Shown here one piece after another: positions 33,128-43,900 of a DNA stretch of 64,000 bases. This stretch comes from Blastobasis lacticolella (lineage: Eukaryota > Arthropoda > Insecta > Lepidoptera > Blastobasidae), in assembly GCA_905147135.1 (NCBI GenBank), contig LR990045.1, positions 19,382,173 through 19,446,172 of the forward strand, given 5' to 3'. The position numbers and the translations under genes are program-made. The notes beneath the pieces were generated by a model. The model was given only the letters and a program-made list of their open reading frames with translations, searched no databases and was not told the origin of the DNA. Each line of letters opens with the position of its first letter. Position 1 is the first letter of the stretch.

Positions 33128-34729
33128 TCAGCCAGAAGACGCCCACTGCTGGGCATAGGCCTCCCCCAGAGATCTCCACAAAGACCGGTCCTGTGCTTTC
33201 CGCATCCAGCTGGTACCTGCGATCCTTACCAGGTCGTCGGTCCACCTTGTAGGAGGCCTACCCACGCTGCGTCTACCGGTACGTGGTCGCCACTCGAGAA
33301 CTTTACTGCCCCATCGGCCATCTGTTCTTCGAGCTATGTGCCCTGCCCACTGCCACTTCAGTCTGGCAATCCTTAGAGCTATGTCGGTGACCTTGGTTCG
33401 CTTGCGGATCTCCTCATTTCTGACTCGATCGCGCAAAGAAACTCCGAGCATAGCTCTTTCCATTGCCCTTTGGGCAACAGTGAGCTTTCTTATAAGGCCC
33501 ATAGTGAGTGGCCACGTTTCAGATCCGTAAGTCATCACTGGCAACACACATTGGTCAAAGACCTTCGTCTTGAGACACTGGGGTAATTGGGACGAAAATA
33601 TGTGGCGTAGCTTCCCGAACGCTGCCCAACCGAGTTGGATTCGTCGATTGACCTCTTTCTCGAAATTGGACCTACCTAGCCGGACTATTTGTCCTAGGTA
33701 TGTATAGTCGTCAACAACTTCAAGTGGAGTGCCTCCAACTGTCACTGGAGTAGGCACAACATGGACATTCGACATAATTTTCGTCTTGTCCATGTTCATT
33801 TTAAGACCTACTTGTTGAGAGGCACTACAGAGGTCATCGAGCATTTTGCCCAAGTCTTCCAGGGTTTCAGCCATGACTACGATATCGTCAGCAAATCTGA
33901 GGTGCGTGAGGTACTCGCCGTTAATATTGATGCCAAGTCCGTCCCAGTCCAGAAGCCTAAAGATATCCTCCAGTGCAGCGGTGAACAACTTCGGTGATAT
34001 GACATCACCTTGTCTAACACCTCGCTGCAGCTGAATAGGTTCTGTGGTCTTGTCCTGGAGACAAACTGACATAGTGGCGTTTTCGTACAAACACTTCAGT
34101 GCTTCGATATATCGATAGTCAATTTGGCACCGCTGTAGAGACTGGAGCACCGCCCAAGTTTCGATCGAATCGAAGGCTTTCTCATAGTCCACAAACGCCA
34201 AGCATAATGGCCGGTTATACTCTTCGGTCTTCTGTACAACCTGCCGCAGCGTATGTATGTGGTCTATGGTACTAAAACCTTTTCGGAATCCGGCTTGTTC
34301 GGGAGGCTGGAAGTCATCAAACCTGCGTGCGAGACGATTTGTAATGACTCTCGAAAACAGCTTATAGACATGGGTCAGCAGCGATATTGGTCTGAAGTTC
34401 TTCAAGAGAGCCTTATCACCTTTCTTGAAGAACAATATGACTATGCTTCTGTGCCATGCTTCCGGCGTTTTGCCCTCGAGGATGACGGAATTGAACAGCT
34501 TCTGAAGGGTCTTAAGCACAGGTTTGCCACCAGCTTTCAGAAGCTCAGCCGTAATTCCATCATCACCCGGCGCCTTGTTGTTCTTAAGCTGTTTGAGAGC
34601 CATACTAATCTCGTACAGGCTGATGTCCGGGATATCTTCGGTGTAGTGTCGGGTCAACTTGGCTCTGGGGTCTTTTGCCATACTGGTAACAGGTGCCCGT
34701 GTTGTCGTGTATAACTCCATGTTGTCCAT
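33128..34729 (-). pseudogene. RTE reverse transcriptase, nearly intact
   Basis: Open for 533 codons, though the first Met is not a true start. Visible in order: N-K-A-P-G-D-D-G-I (near 34570), R-P-I-S-L-L (fingers), A-G-F-R-K-G-F-S-T-I-D-H, then F-V-D-Y-E-K-A-F-D (motif A with catalytic Asp, near 34180), Q-R-G-V-R-Q-G-D-V-I-S-P (motif B, near 34020), L-R-F-A-D-D (motif C, near 33895), Y-T-Y-L-G thumb block, W-A-G-H-I-A-R-R and the G-R-R-S-V-G-R-P-P-T-R-W tail before the stop at 33128. All three catalytic Asp residues are present. The copy is dead because of 5' truncation and the frameshift near 34710. Confidence 0.85.
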
Positions 34730-35111
34730 AGAACATCTCGACTTCCCTTAAAACCTCGGACTTGGTCGAAACAACTCTGCCGTCATCCGTTTTCAGTCTC
34801 GTCAACTGGCTCTGTCCAACCGACAGATCTCTCGCAAAGACTTTAGAGCCTTTGTTCCGCTCGATCGCCGCTTCAATATTGGTAGTATTGAAGCGGCGTA
34901 TGTCGCGAGTCAGAGACTTGGAGATCTGTCGATTAAGTCGCCTAAATTGAGAGACATCATCAGGGGATTGCAGAGTCATTCCGCGTCTTTCTTCGATGAG
35001 TTTGAGGGTATCGTCAGAGATTTTGTTTGTTCTGTTTGTACGGCAGGCCTTATAAAACTTTGACCAAACCGTATAGACAGTTTCCACGAACCTGTTATTA
35101 TAGTCGTCCAC
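34605..35111 (-). pseudogene. RTE linker region, frameshifted against the polymerase
   Basis: This 168-codon frame holds the region between endonuclease and polymerase (R-R-L-N-R-Q-I, K-S-L-T-R-D-I-R, E-V-L-R-E-V-E-M-F-Y-G-Q). The last sensible residues are at about 34715; after that the reading continues only in the frame of the 33128-34729 entry, so a one-base indel lies near 34705-34720. The frame is open at the 35111 edge of the insert. Confidence 0.75.
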
Positions 35112-35155
35112 GTAGAATTATCTAATGCCAAATACAGTTGTCAACTGAGTTAGCC

Positions 35156-36239
35156 TATTGGCTAACTATTCAAGTTCAGCTGGAACTTGTCGTTTTCTCT
35201 CAGAAAGTCCCTCTGACCTACTCGTACTACTCGATGACGCTTCGAATAGCGTGCTAAAGTTCACAGCATGTTTTTGAATCCCGTGAGTTTTGAACTCCGC
35301 TTCGAGTGCTTTCCCTAACTAACGGTGAGTTCACAGAAAGATATTTTCACCTCTCCAGCTCGAAAAGGATGCTTTTGGTACGCAAAAACTCTGAGCAAAA
35401 TCACTTCATGCGTTAATCGTGATTTATGAAATCACTTTTACTCAACGTTTGCAGCAAAAATCGATTTGTACACACCAATAGCGCTCTTTTCGTACTGGAG
35501 AGGTAATATTGTTTGATAAGAGAGCAATTTTATTCTATCTATTTCAATATTTAAATTTGAAAGTTTTTACCGCCTGATTGAAAGGCGATTGAACGATGGT
35601 GACGATAATGTTACGTACCGTATAAAAGTAAACGTTATATGTTAACTAGTTTGTACCTTTTTACTTCATTAATACTCAAGGTAGTAACATGTTCTTCTGG
35701 GTAATCATAAACAAACAGATTTCAACACCACTTATCTTCAGTTAAGGAACTTAACTCACAAACAAACATGATTTTACCAAAATCGCGAGTATGAAGGAGC
35801 ACAAGGATAAATTTATCTCAGCAAATGATACAGACGTTAGAAGCAATGGGTTATCCGAAGATTCCGAGGCGAGCGAGCTTAAGCGTCTTATTCCGCGGAT
35901 AGTGCATATTAACGGTGCTGATCGCAGAGATCCCCAGGGGATTTCGCTAATTGAACTCGGTCCCGATTAGTAAGGGCTTTCAGAGGAAGAACAAAGAGCA
36001 GGGTTGAAGATCTCTGTATGCTATGCAACTGGTTATCGGTAGAGTTAGAGGATTATTTATTAACCTAATTGGTCTGATCCTGCTGCTGAAGCTTTCTTGG
36101 ATTAAAATAAAAAATGCAGTGGCGTTACTGTCATGCAAGCCCAAAAACCGGGCTTGCCTTATAAAAATAATTATAGATCAAAAATCAAAGGTAATGCAAA
36201 TACGAACTACATAAAGTTCGCACTCCTAATACTTTTCAA
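35156..36239. other. Non-coding; no gene supported
   Basis: A 59-codon frame at 35791-35970 has even codon use but no domain. Direct words of the AAAATC...ACTCAACG type occur at 35395-35460. Nothing more. Confidence 0.35.
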
Positions 36240-36240
36240 A

Positions 36241-36400
36241 CTACGTGCACACCGCCGCGCCGCCGCGAAGCAGCGCCATCGTGCGCCGAGGTTACGAAAC
36301 ACTATCCGAACGCACACGCAAGTTGAGACTGAGTTGAAATTGAGACGCGGCCAGTCATCTCGCTCGCACGCGCTGGCTTGTAAGCGGGCTTCGATTCGGG
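36241..36400 (+). other. Candidate GC-rich non-coding exon
   Basis: A CpG-rich block (GCACACCGCCGCGCCGCCGCG at the left, CTCGCTCGCACGCGC further on) ends in TTCGGG|GTAAGTCT, a consensus splice donor at 36401. The composition contrasts with the AT-rich surroundings. It could be a 5' UTR exon with its promoter, but no acceptor partner can be named, and it may be chance. Confidence 0.25.
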
Positions 36401-38892
36401 GTAAGTCTCTTTCTTACATATGAAAACTGTCCTATAATGAGATATAACTATACGTTTGTTTATATAGTAAATTTTACGAGACTTTAAGCCCTGCATTCGT
36501 ATGAAGTTGTTCACGGATCTGTGAAAATGTGCAACTTTGCGCATGCGCAGTAGGTACTATACTATTGTTTTGTTTGAGCGGATAAGTAATTAGTTTTTTG
36601 TTGTGTTTGTGTTGTGTTATGTAGTAAAAGTGATTTAATTGGATTGATCAACAATAGAGGAAGTAAAGGCCCTTGTGATGATTTAAAATGTGCACAAGTT
36701 TTGATTTGCATGGAAAAGGTAAAGTTTTCAAACATCGCTCTGAAAATAATAAATTATTTCCCATAATAGCCTTTGCCCACAATGTTTAAATAGACCTCTT
36801 AAATGTTCTTTCCTGTAATTTTGTGTGCAATAAAGAGTTAATCTATCTATCTATCTATCGTCGCCAAAACCTACGCCTGATTTACGTACCTATTTCTCAG
36901 ATTATTAAATTGCTTATAAGACAATTTCATAGAACGGTGAACCAACCTCATTGGATTGTTGGTTGTTCTCTCTCACAAGCTATATTGCTGGAATAAAACT
37001 GAAGAGTGATAAGTGAGGATTGATCAGTAATGTGGCAAAAAGATGGATTTATTTTTAATAATCGTAAAAACTACAAAAACTTCATCTCTCGGCTTGCCTT
37101 ACTCTGCAACCCTAGGCACGCCACTGGAAAAATGTATTTATGTTTTCTGGGCAAGGTACGGAGCTAAGGAGTCAGGCACGGATCGCTTAGCGAGTTAGCT
37201 CGGCGCCTCGGCGTCTCTTCAGCCGAGCTAGGTTCCGTGCTTCTTTTTATGTATAGATAGAATTAGATTTCTTTTGACTAGATAAGTTTAAAAATGTATC
37301 TATCAAATCAATGTTTGAAATATTCTTAAGCTCTCCGCTCCGGCATCGCACGGCTAGTAACTTTAAGAAACTTTAAAGAATTTAACGCTACATTTTTTAT
37401 GCAAAATCCCAACCTGATGGAATTAACTAAAATGGAATTATCATCCATGTTAACCGCAATTTTAAATTCATAACAAAACTTTGGATACTGTTTAAAAAAG
37501 ATGTAAGACATAAACATGAAAATACTATTCATACCTAGAACGCACATTGAACATGTAAAAGACTCACAAACAGAAACTAAAAATAAAAGCGACAACTATG
37601 CCTCTGGGAATCGTAACGTCCCGCCATTTATACCAACTAAATCTAACGAGCAATTTACTCGGACGCCAAATTGATACTTCTACTATTTAAGAGTCCCTCG
37701 GAAACAATGGTTTTGAAAACTTAATTGTAGAACATTGAATTTACATCGTCGCTGCTGGCAAGGCAGGCAGTGTGACCAAATTTTGCGGAATTTTGCGATT
37801 TTGGTAGAATACAACTCCAATTTAGGGTCTAGAAGATTGTGTCACATATCTGTAAATAGCCTTTTATAGCAGAATATGATCAGTTTGAAAGAAAAAAGAT
37901 TAGAAAGTGACAAATAATCTGTGTCACTTATGTAGTTGAGCTACAAATGTTTAAAAAATTCTACTATTCATAACAATGTATAAATTCTTCAATCCTAGTC
38001 CTTCTGGCATTCTTTGAGGATAATTTAAAAGAAATGCCAATAAATGTATACGTATTAATGAAACACAAAATTAGCAGACCTTAGCAGTATTTACAATCGT
38101 ATAATTGTCACATTATCAGATTTTTGGTAACAGTAAAATAAACAGACTTTAGCAGAGTTTGGGAAAGTAGCTGGCATTACGTTCAATTTTAATTTGGTCA
38201 CACTGTATTTAGCTCGCAGCCCTGGCCTCCAATGCCTCCTAAGCACTCTCTGTGGAGCCGTTGAATTGCTATCATTAAGCCTTCTCCACGGCGAAATAGT
38301 GGCCGTTTTTTAGTGTGCATTCCGGTTTAATTTACTCAGGGAATAGTTGGAAAATTCTCTCCATCTTATTCCTTGCAGTTCCTTCGTTACAATATTTCTT
38401 TTCTGTGCCAGCGGCTTCTTTATCAACTTCTTTTTACTCTTTGAGTAATCTTGGGGCTTGAGATTAAAAGGCGTAGTGTCGTTAGTCGTGTGTGGATTGT
38501 TATAGCGTTTCTGTGTAACTTGTAAATGTAGAATTTTTTTCTAGGTCTTTGGTATAACTGATATTATAATGTCTTCTAGGATATTTTCAAAAAGAACTGT
38601 TTCAGAGAATAATAAAATATTTTTTTACACTTCTGCTAAAAAACGGGACGAAAACATTATTTTACAAATGATTCCTAGACTGTTACAAAGTAGATACTTA
38701 CTTATACTATCTATCATTTGTAAAAGAAGGTTTTCATTTTGAGCAATACGCGTGGTACGCATCGGGAAATTGTTTTTGTTCGGGCGTGATTGAAGCGGGG
38801 ACGTATCAAATGGAGGCAGCGATTATGCGAAAATGTTCTGAATATGCCGTCTGGTATTCGGAAGTTCAGAATAGATATTAAAACAGAATAGG
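36401..38892. other. Non-coding; LINE tail with ATCT microsatellite
   Basis: 36805-36860 reads TTTTGTGTGCAATAAAGAGTTAATCTATCTATCTATCTATC, a polyadenylation-type signal followed by ATCT units, as at the 3' end of a + strand LINE. 38210-38480 is GC-balanced and without family matches. No exon of the receptor's ligand-binding domain could be found. Confidence 0.4.
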
Positions 38893-39170
38893 TGAGCGTC
38901 CGTGGTCTAATGGTGAAGAATCCTTTCTGAATTATGCACATTAGTCGCTAGAACACTAACCGATGCTCTTACGGTAGAGGATAAATCGTGATGAAACCTG
39001 CACATTTAAGCGACTGGATGGATGTGTAACCGCGATCCAATCTGGTCAGGTTACCTTAATAACATGGTCACGGATTACAGTGGAGTGCCACTGTAATTAC
39101 TTGATCAGCCAAAGCTGATAATTACAGGCGGACACGCATGAGCACAACCGGGACATCATTAACGTTAAGA
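38893..39170 (+). mobile_element. SINE-A, damaged head
   Basis: CGTCCGTGGTCTAATGGTGAAGAATCC keeps the A box; the B box is deleted, and the copy continues at ATTATGCACATTAGTC...AACACTAACCGATGCTCTTACGGT...GATGAAACCTGCACATTTAAGCGACTGG...TGGAGTGCCACTGTAATTACTTGATCAGCC to AACCGGGACATC. Confidence 0.65.
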
Positions 39171-40025
39171 AGTTGATGGTGAGGTTCCTACTGTGGCTAC
39201 CTCGGACATTTCATCATATTCGAATCGGATTCAGTGTTAAAGCGAACAAACGTACACGACTTCTGCACGATTTGTGCCGAATGTTTATGCAATTTTGGTT
39301 TTATTCTAATGAGAGAAAGCAAATTTTGCCAATATAGGTTGTAAGGCTTTCGTGGTTAATCAATACACTCCGCAACCGTGGTAACAAACCCGATAATATG
39401 TGCACATTTTATCATTTGTAAACAAACTCGCAGCGACCACATAGTCACCGTACAGTAGTCGTATCGCACCGTGTCGTGTGCACGGCATAGGGTAGACTGC
39501 ATATTTTCTGTCCGGTTCCTACGCGGTCCTGACTATGCGGGCATGACGCGTACGCGTTTACTGTCCCATTTGAAAGCGGCGACGTACAAACGCGAGCTAA
39601 CTGTGCGTTTTTTTGCATAACTCCATATTTACGACTTGGTAATTTGCATACACATACAGATAAAGCGCTGTCAATGTTTGTAGGTAGCTTTTATTTAACG
39701 CTATTACGTTCTAGCCAAACTAATTTCACCTCTTGAATGTTATCTAGTCAGCATACTGTACCGCTGTTTTGAAAAGTTTTGAAAATAATCTAGTTTCATA
39801 TTACAATGAAAATAGATAGACACTTCCTGGTTAGGGTTTAGTACAGCATTCGCTCCCCTTAAGTTGCAAATGTCCTGGACGACGGTGGCTGCTTTTTATC
39901 AGATGGACCGTCCGTCCGTGTGCCTCCATTGGCAAATAAAAAAATTACACCCGAATGACAAAAATCGTCCCAGTTCGTGCAAGAGTTTACGACTGGGACT
40001 CTTGTTAGTTGTCACGTGTGTCTTT
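39171..40025. other. Non-coding stretch before the receptor exons
   Basis: 39376-39404 is a lone arm of the palindromic family at 18455. 39440-39610 is GC-rich with CGTACGCG words, origin unknown. Confidence 0.35.
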
Positions 40026-40395
40026 ATATCAGCCGGAAGACGCTCACTGCTGGGCATAGGCTTCAACCAGATCCCGGCTCGTGGTCACCACTCGAAAACT
40101 TTTTACTGTCCCATCAGCTATTTGTTCTGCAAGCTATTTTCCCTGCCAACTGCTATGTCGGTGACCTTAGTTTGCTTGGGGACCTTCTGATTCGATTGCG
40201 CATTGAGGCTAAGAGCATAGCCCTTTCTTATGAGGCCCACAGTGAGCGGCTCTGTTTCGTATGTCATCAATGGCAACACACACACAGGTGGTCTTGAGAC
40301 AATGAGGTGATTGGGAAAAAATATATGGCGTAGCTTGGCGTTGTCACCCAGGATGACTATTCGTCCTATCTGTCCCCTTTGAGGTATGTAAATGA
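40026..40395 (-). pseudogene. RTE C-terminal fragment, diverged
   Basis: TCAGCCGGAAGACGCTCACTGCTGGGCATAGGC is the RTE 3' end read from the minus strand; the segments at 40085-40340 match 33290-33620 (blocks for K-T-V-T-D-I-A and the W-P-L-T-x-G-L region) with many indels and a jump that removes about 130 bp. Older than the copy at 33121. Confidence 0.7.
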
Positions 40396-40439
40396 GGGAG
40401 CGGGTTACAAAATGGTAACTGATTATATCTGCCACAGCC

Positions 40440-40695
40440 GCCACACTATGATCCAGGATTTGGCAGATCAGGTAATTACAGTGGAGTGACTGCCTGACCG
40501 CCTTGATGCTGTTAACAGAGGAACCGGACCAGATTGGATAATGGTTACACATTCAGGCGACTGAATGTGCAGGTTTCATCACGATGTTTTCCCTCATCGT
40601 AAAAGCATCGGTTAATTTTCAACTATTGTATTTAACTCAGAAATGAGGCATTGGTCCTTGACGGCACAGGGGTTTGAACCCTGTACCTCTCGTAA
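40440..40695 (-). mobile_element. SINE-A, full body
   Basis: ATGATCCAGGATTTGGCAGATCAGGTAATTACAGTGGAGTGACTGCC at the tail side and GGGTTTGAACCCTGTACCTCTCG (complement of the B box) at the head side. The A-box part is replaced by an RTE end at 40690. Confidence 0.65.
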
Positions 40696-40802
40696 AGGTT
40701 TCAATGACCGGCTGGAGATGGATGGTACAGGACCAGCCTTTGTAGAGATATTTAGGGAAGACCAAGTGAGCGTCTTCCGGCTGACATGATAATCATGATG
40801 AC
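40690..40802 (+). repeat. RTE 3' end, + orientation, next to a splice acceptor
   Basis: The + strand reads GACCGGCTGGAGATGGATGGTACAGGACCAGCC ... CGTCTTCCGGCTGACATGATAATCATGATGACGATG, the last about 110 bp of the RTE family with its ATG-type tail. It ends about 30 bp before the acceptor of the first receptor exon seen here. Confidence 0.65.
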
Positions 40803-40832
40803 GATGACTAACTATTCACCCTTGTCTCGCAG

Positions 40833-40939
40833 GGACATGCATGCAGTGGTCTGCGGGGGGAGGGAGGGGCTCTGCGAAGCCATGCGGCCTGCCAGTGGGG
40901 CAGATCTGCTGCGGTACCTTCGGAAGGTCAACTTCACTG
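40833..40939 (+). CDS. mGluR: mGluR exon a: end of ligand-binding domain
   Basis: The acceptor is TTGTCTCGCAG (40822-40832) and the donor GTGAGA (40940). The exon starts with the last base of a codon and ends after the first base of one. It encodes D-M-H-A-V-V-C, E-G-L-C-E-A-M-R-P and L-L-R-Y-L-R-K-V-N-F-T, the C-terminal stretch of the Venus-flytrap domain, where vertebrate receptors have H-x-x-L-C ... L-C-x-x-M and L-x-x-V-x-F. The two Cys are probably a disulfide pair. A branch-site-like CTAAC is at 40808-40812, just after an RTE tail. Confidence 0.85.
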
Positions 40940-43900
40940 GTGAGACATTGTTGAATTGGTTATTGTACACTTTATTTAGTTTTGCGGAGTGTGGTTGGCA
41001 ATGTTGGACGCGGTCTGGCTCTGCCGGGCATTGTCGGACGGTGACCGGCTCTGTCTGACTTTGACAAAACGCTCTGATTCTATTGGGCATTATTAAGGAG
41101 CGTCGATGGCCTAGGTTTTATGTTATCCCGACTCGTAAGGGAGAGGTGCCGGGTTCGAATCCCATTGCGTCCATGTATTAGAGTATGTCAGATATGTAAT
41201 AGCTGTATTAAGCTTTAGGCCTCAGAAACAAATAATTTGTTAGATTGTTTTTTCATGCATATATCATTTTTTTTATGTCATATAGTAAGCAAACAGGCAA
41301 GCGGGCCACTTGCTGGAAAGTGGTCACCACTGCATATAGACATTACCAACACCAAGAGTGTCGCCAATGCGTTGCCCACCTCTATAACACGTTGCTCTGG
41401 CAGCAAAAAGACAAATGCCCCTCCACTGCCAAAGCCACGGTTCCCCAAATCTCCACCCCATGGAGCACTGGAAACCTTACTCACCGGCAGAAACACAACA
41501 CTATTTAAAAGAATATTGTTTAGCTGCGGTGTTCTGTAAGGTGGAGGTACTTCCCCAGTCGGACGGCTCCAATTCGAACGGGATACCCCGCTATGCCCTA
41601 CCTCTCTTAAATTAATTTCATTTTTTATATTTAATAAATTACATTTACAATTACATTTTTATTGTTTTCCAAACATCCAACTAGGCTAAACCTATTATTT
41701 GCTAACCAATTTGAATTTAAAAGTTTTATTAGGTATTGTTTGTTTGATTTTTGAATAAATTACGGGGCAACTTTTATTAATAAAATATTATAGAGAAGTT
41801 TGACAACTTATTTCCCGGCTTAGCCTAAACAAGTTCAAAATTTGATTTTTTATTCTACGCAGTGATAAACAGTATATAATGAAGTCGCTTATGGGTGCGA
41901 GAGACGTGGTCGGATGTCTCACAAAGGTCGGCTCGCCCGCGCATCCGAATTGATCCAAAAGCGACTTTATTTTGTACACTGTAAGGTTTAGTATCGACTG
42001 CACTGACGGTTGATCGGCTCTATTACTAGTTTTACTAATGACGAGGTTCAATACCAGCATTAGACTCCTTTGGGCTGTTGATATAACATCTCCATCTCTA
42101 CCCAGGTCTGAGCGGAGATGAATTCCACTTCGATTCCAACGGCGACGGACCGGCGCGATACAACATCTTGCACTTCAAGCAGACGGAGTACGGCCGGTAC
42201 AAATGGGTGAACGTGGGACAGTACCTTGACGGGGAGCTGCAGTTGCATTTGGAAGGTTAATACGTTTTAATGGGATTTGCGGTAAATCTGCCAGCCAGAG
42301 TCCCGCTCTTCTGTTAGGAAAGCGCTTCCAGATTTACTGAACCAGACACAAGAGAGTACTGACTACCTCTTCTTATCCTGCGCCATTTCCCGCCATTTTG
42401 CGTCTTTTTCAACTTCATCTAACCAGCGATACCTGGGTCATCAGACAGATCTAAACCGTAGAATGGTGATAGGGCCTCATGATCACCCATACGCTACGTT
42501 CGCATTAAGTTATGATATCCTGCAGCTATATTCCGTATTCGCTTTAAAAAGCAAACCTACAGTAAAGCAGTAACTGTCGCCTATAACTAATACAATTTAT
42601 ACACTTAAGTTTCATGTCACAAAAATGCAAAAGTCCAAGTGCGTTGTAACTGTGAAGTCTAACATGAAATTACTGGAATTGCGCTGGCTACCTTAGTCTC
42701 CTTCTAACCGGAACACAAACATGTTACTTAGCAGCAGATATAGATAGGTAAGTATTTCATACTCACTCCAACAGAGTCCCCAACCTAAACAAAGCCCTAC
42801 CACTTGATACCTACATCTTTCTCTAACAACTGGTTTCTCAATCCAGAAATCCAGTTCAAGTGGGGAATCCCGCGGCCGCCGGAGTCGGTCTGCAGCGCGG
42901 AGTGCGAACTTGGCCAGGCCAAGCAGTACGTGGAGGGCGAGAGCTGCTGCTGGCACTGCTTCAACTGCACGCAGTATGAGGTAAGAGAAAGCGAAGAAGC
43001 GGTATATCTCGTAAGCATTGGTTCTAGCGGCTACTTGATATATAGCTACAATTCTAGTACAACACCCGGAAATTGAAGTGTTTTTAGTGAAATGTGCTTC
43101 ATTTTACTCACTCCACTCGCCTATTACCCATATACTTAGAAGCACAGGCTCCCTCCAAGTCTTGATGAGACAAAATTAGACAGTATTCTACTAATCTAGA
43201 TAAGAATTCACGTTTTCATGTATATTTCATTAACGCAGATTTCTGCACCGAAAAAGTATTCGGTATGCTATCTTTAAAAACATACAGTCAAATTTAGAAA
43301 ACACACATCTTTTTTTATGTATTTTGAAGTCTGTTAATAAGTACCTATTGGTACCTAATGAATCGGGAAATTAATCACCTTAATTATCATACAAGGCGCT
43401 TTCACTAATCACTCGGCCGGTGGAATCACTCACTGTATCGTTATCATCATTCGAGCCGCAACGGTCCCTACATGAGCTAACTCTAAGCCAGGAGGATTTG
43501 CTATAATCCCCTCGCATTGCAGGTGGATATTGGTAGAGATCGCAGTGTTGAACCACATAACAGGAACCATGACTTATGGTACAAAGACTACTAACGCAGT
43601 GCATCGGACCCGTGTCAGGGATGATGGTGACCCAGGTAGCCACACTATACTATGACAGCTATATTCGAGTTTTCTATAGTTCGTATTGAAGTGTACCCCA
43701 TTGTGCCGATATCATAGCATCCGTCACAGAATCGTGGTCCATGTATATATACTTATATACTACCCTCATTGACTACCTACATTTTGGACGAAGCATTATT
43801 GTCTGTTGACGGTTGTATTAGTATTTAATGGTATTGACATTTATTGACTTAAATTTAAAATGACATCTATTTAATGCTTAAATATCTTATGGATATGTAA

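Larger units (their letters stand above)
33121..35111 (-). mobile_element. RTE-clade LINE, 5'-truncated, with target duplication
   Basis: The 1991 bp insert is flanked by GTAGAATT (33113-33120 and 35112-35119). Its 3' end (minus strand) is CTGATATGATG, the ATG-type end usual for RTE elements, with almost no 3' UTR after the stop. The endonuclease domain is missing: the copy begins just before the linker to the polymerase. Target-primed insertion with 5' truncation explains all of this. Confidence 0.85.
33016..35155. mobile_element. Palindromic MITE (family M) split by an RTE element
   Basis: 33016-33120 is the left part (GGCTATCTCAGTGGACAACTGAATTTGACAT ... GACGTGGTGTAGAATT) and 35112-35155 the right part (GTAGAATTATCTAATGCCAAATACAGTTGTCAACTGAG). 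Joined in thought, they match the intact copy at 23591-23733. The 8 bases GTAGAATT occur on both sides of the insert. Confidence 0.75.

Noticed and set aside
34253..34714. 153-codon + strand frame
   Set aside because: Antisense shadow of the RTE polymerase.
35791..35970. 59-codon + strand frame with even codon use
   Set aside because: Starts with a plausible Met but has no recognisable domain, no nearby promoter or splice partner, and chance cannot be excluded.
42855..42980. Alternative acceptor for exon c eight bases downstream
   Set aside because: It would change the phase and break the join with exon b.
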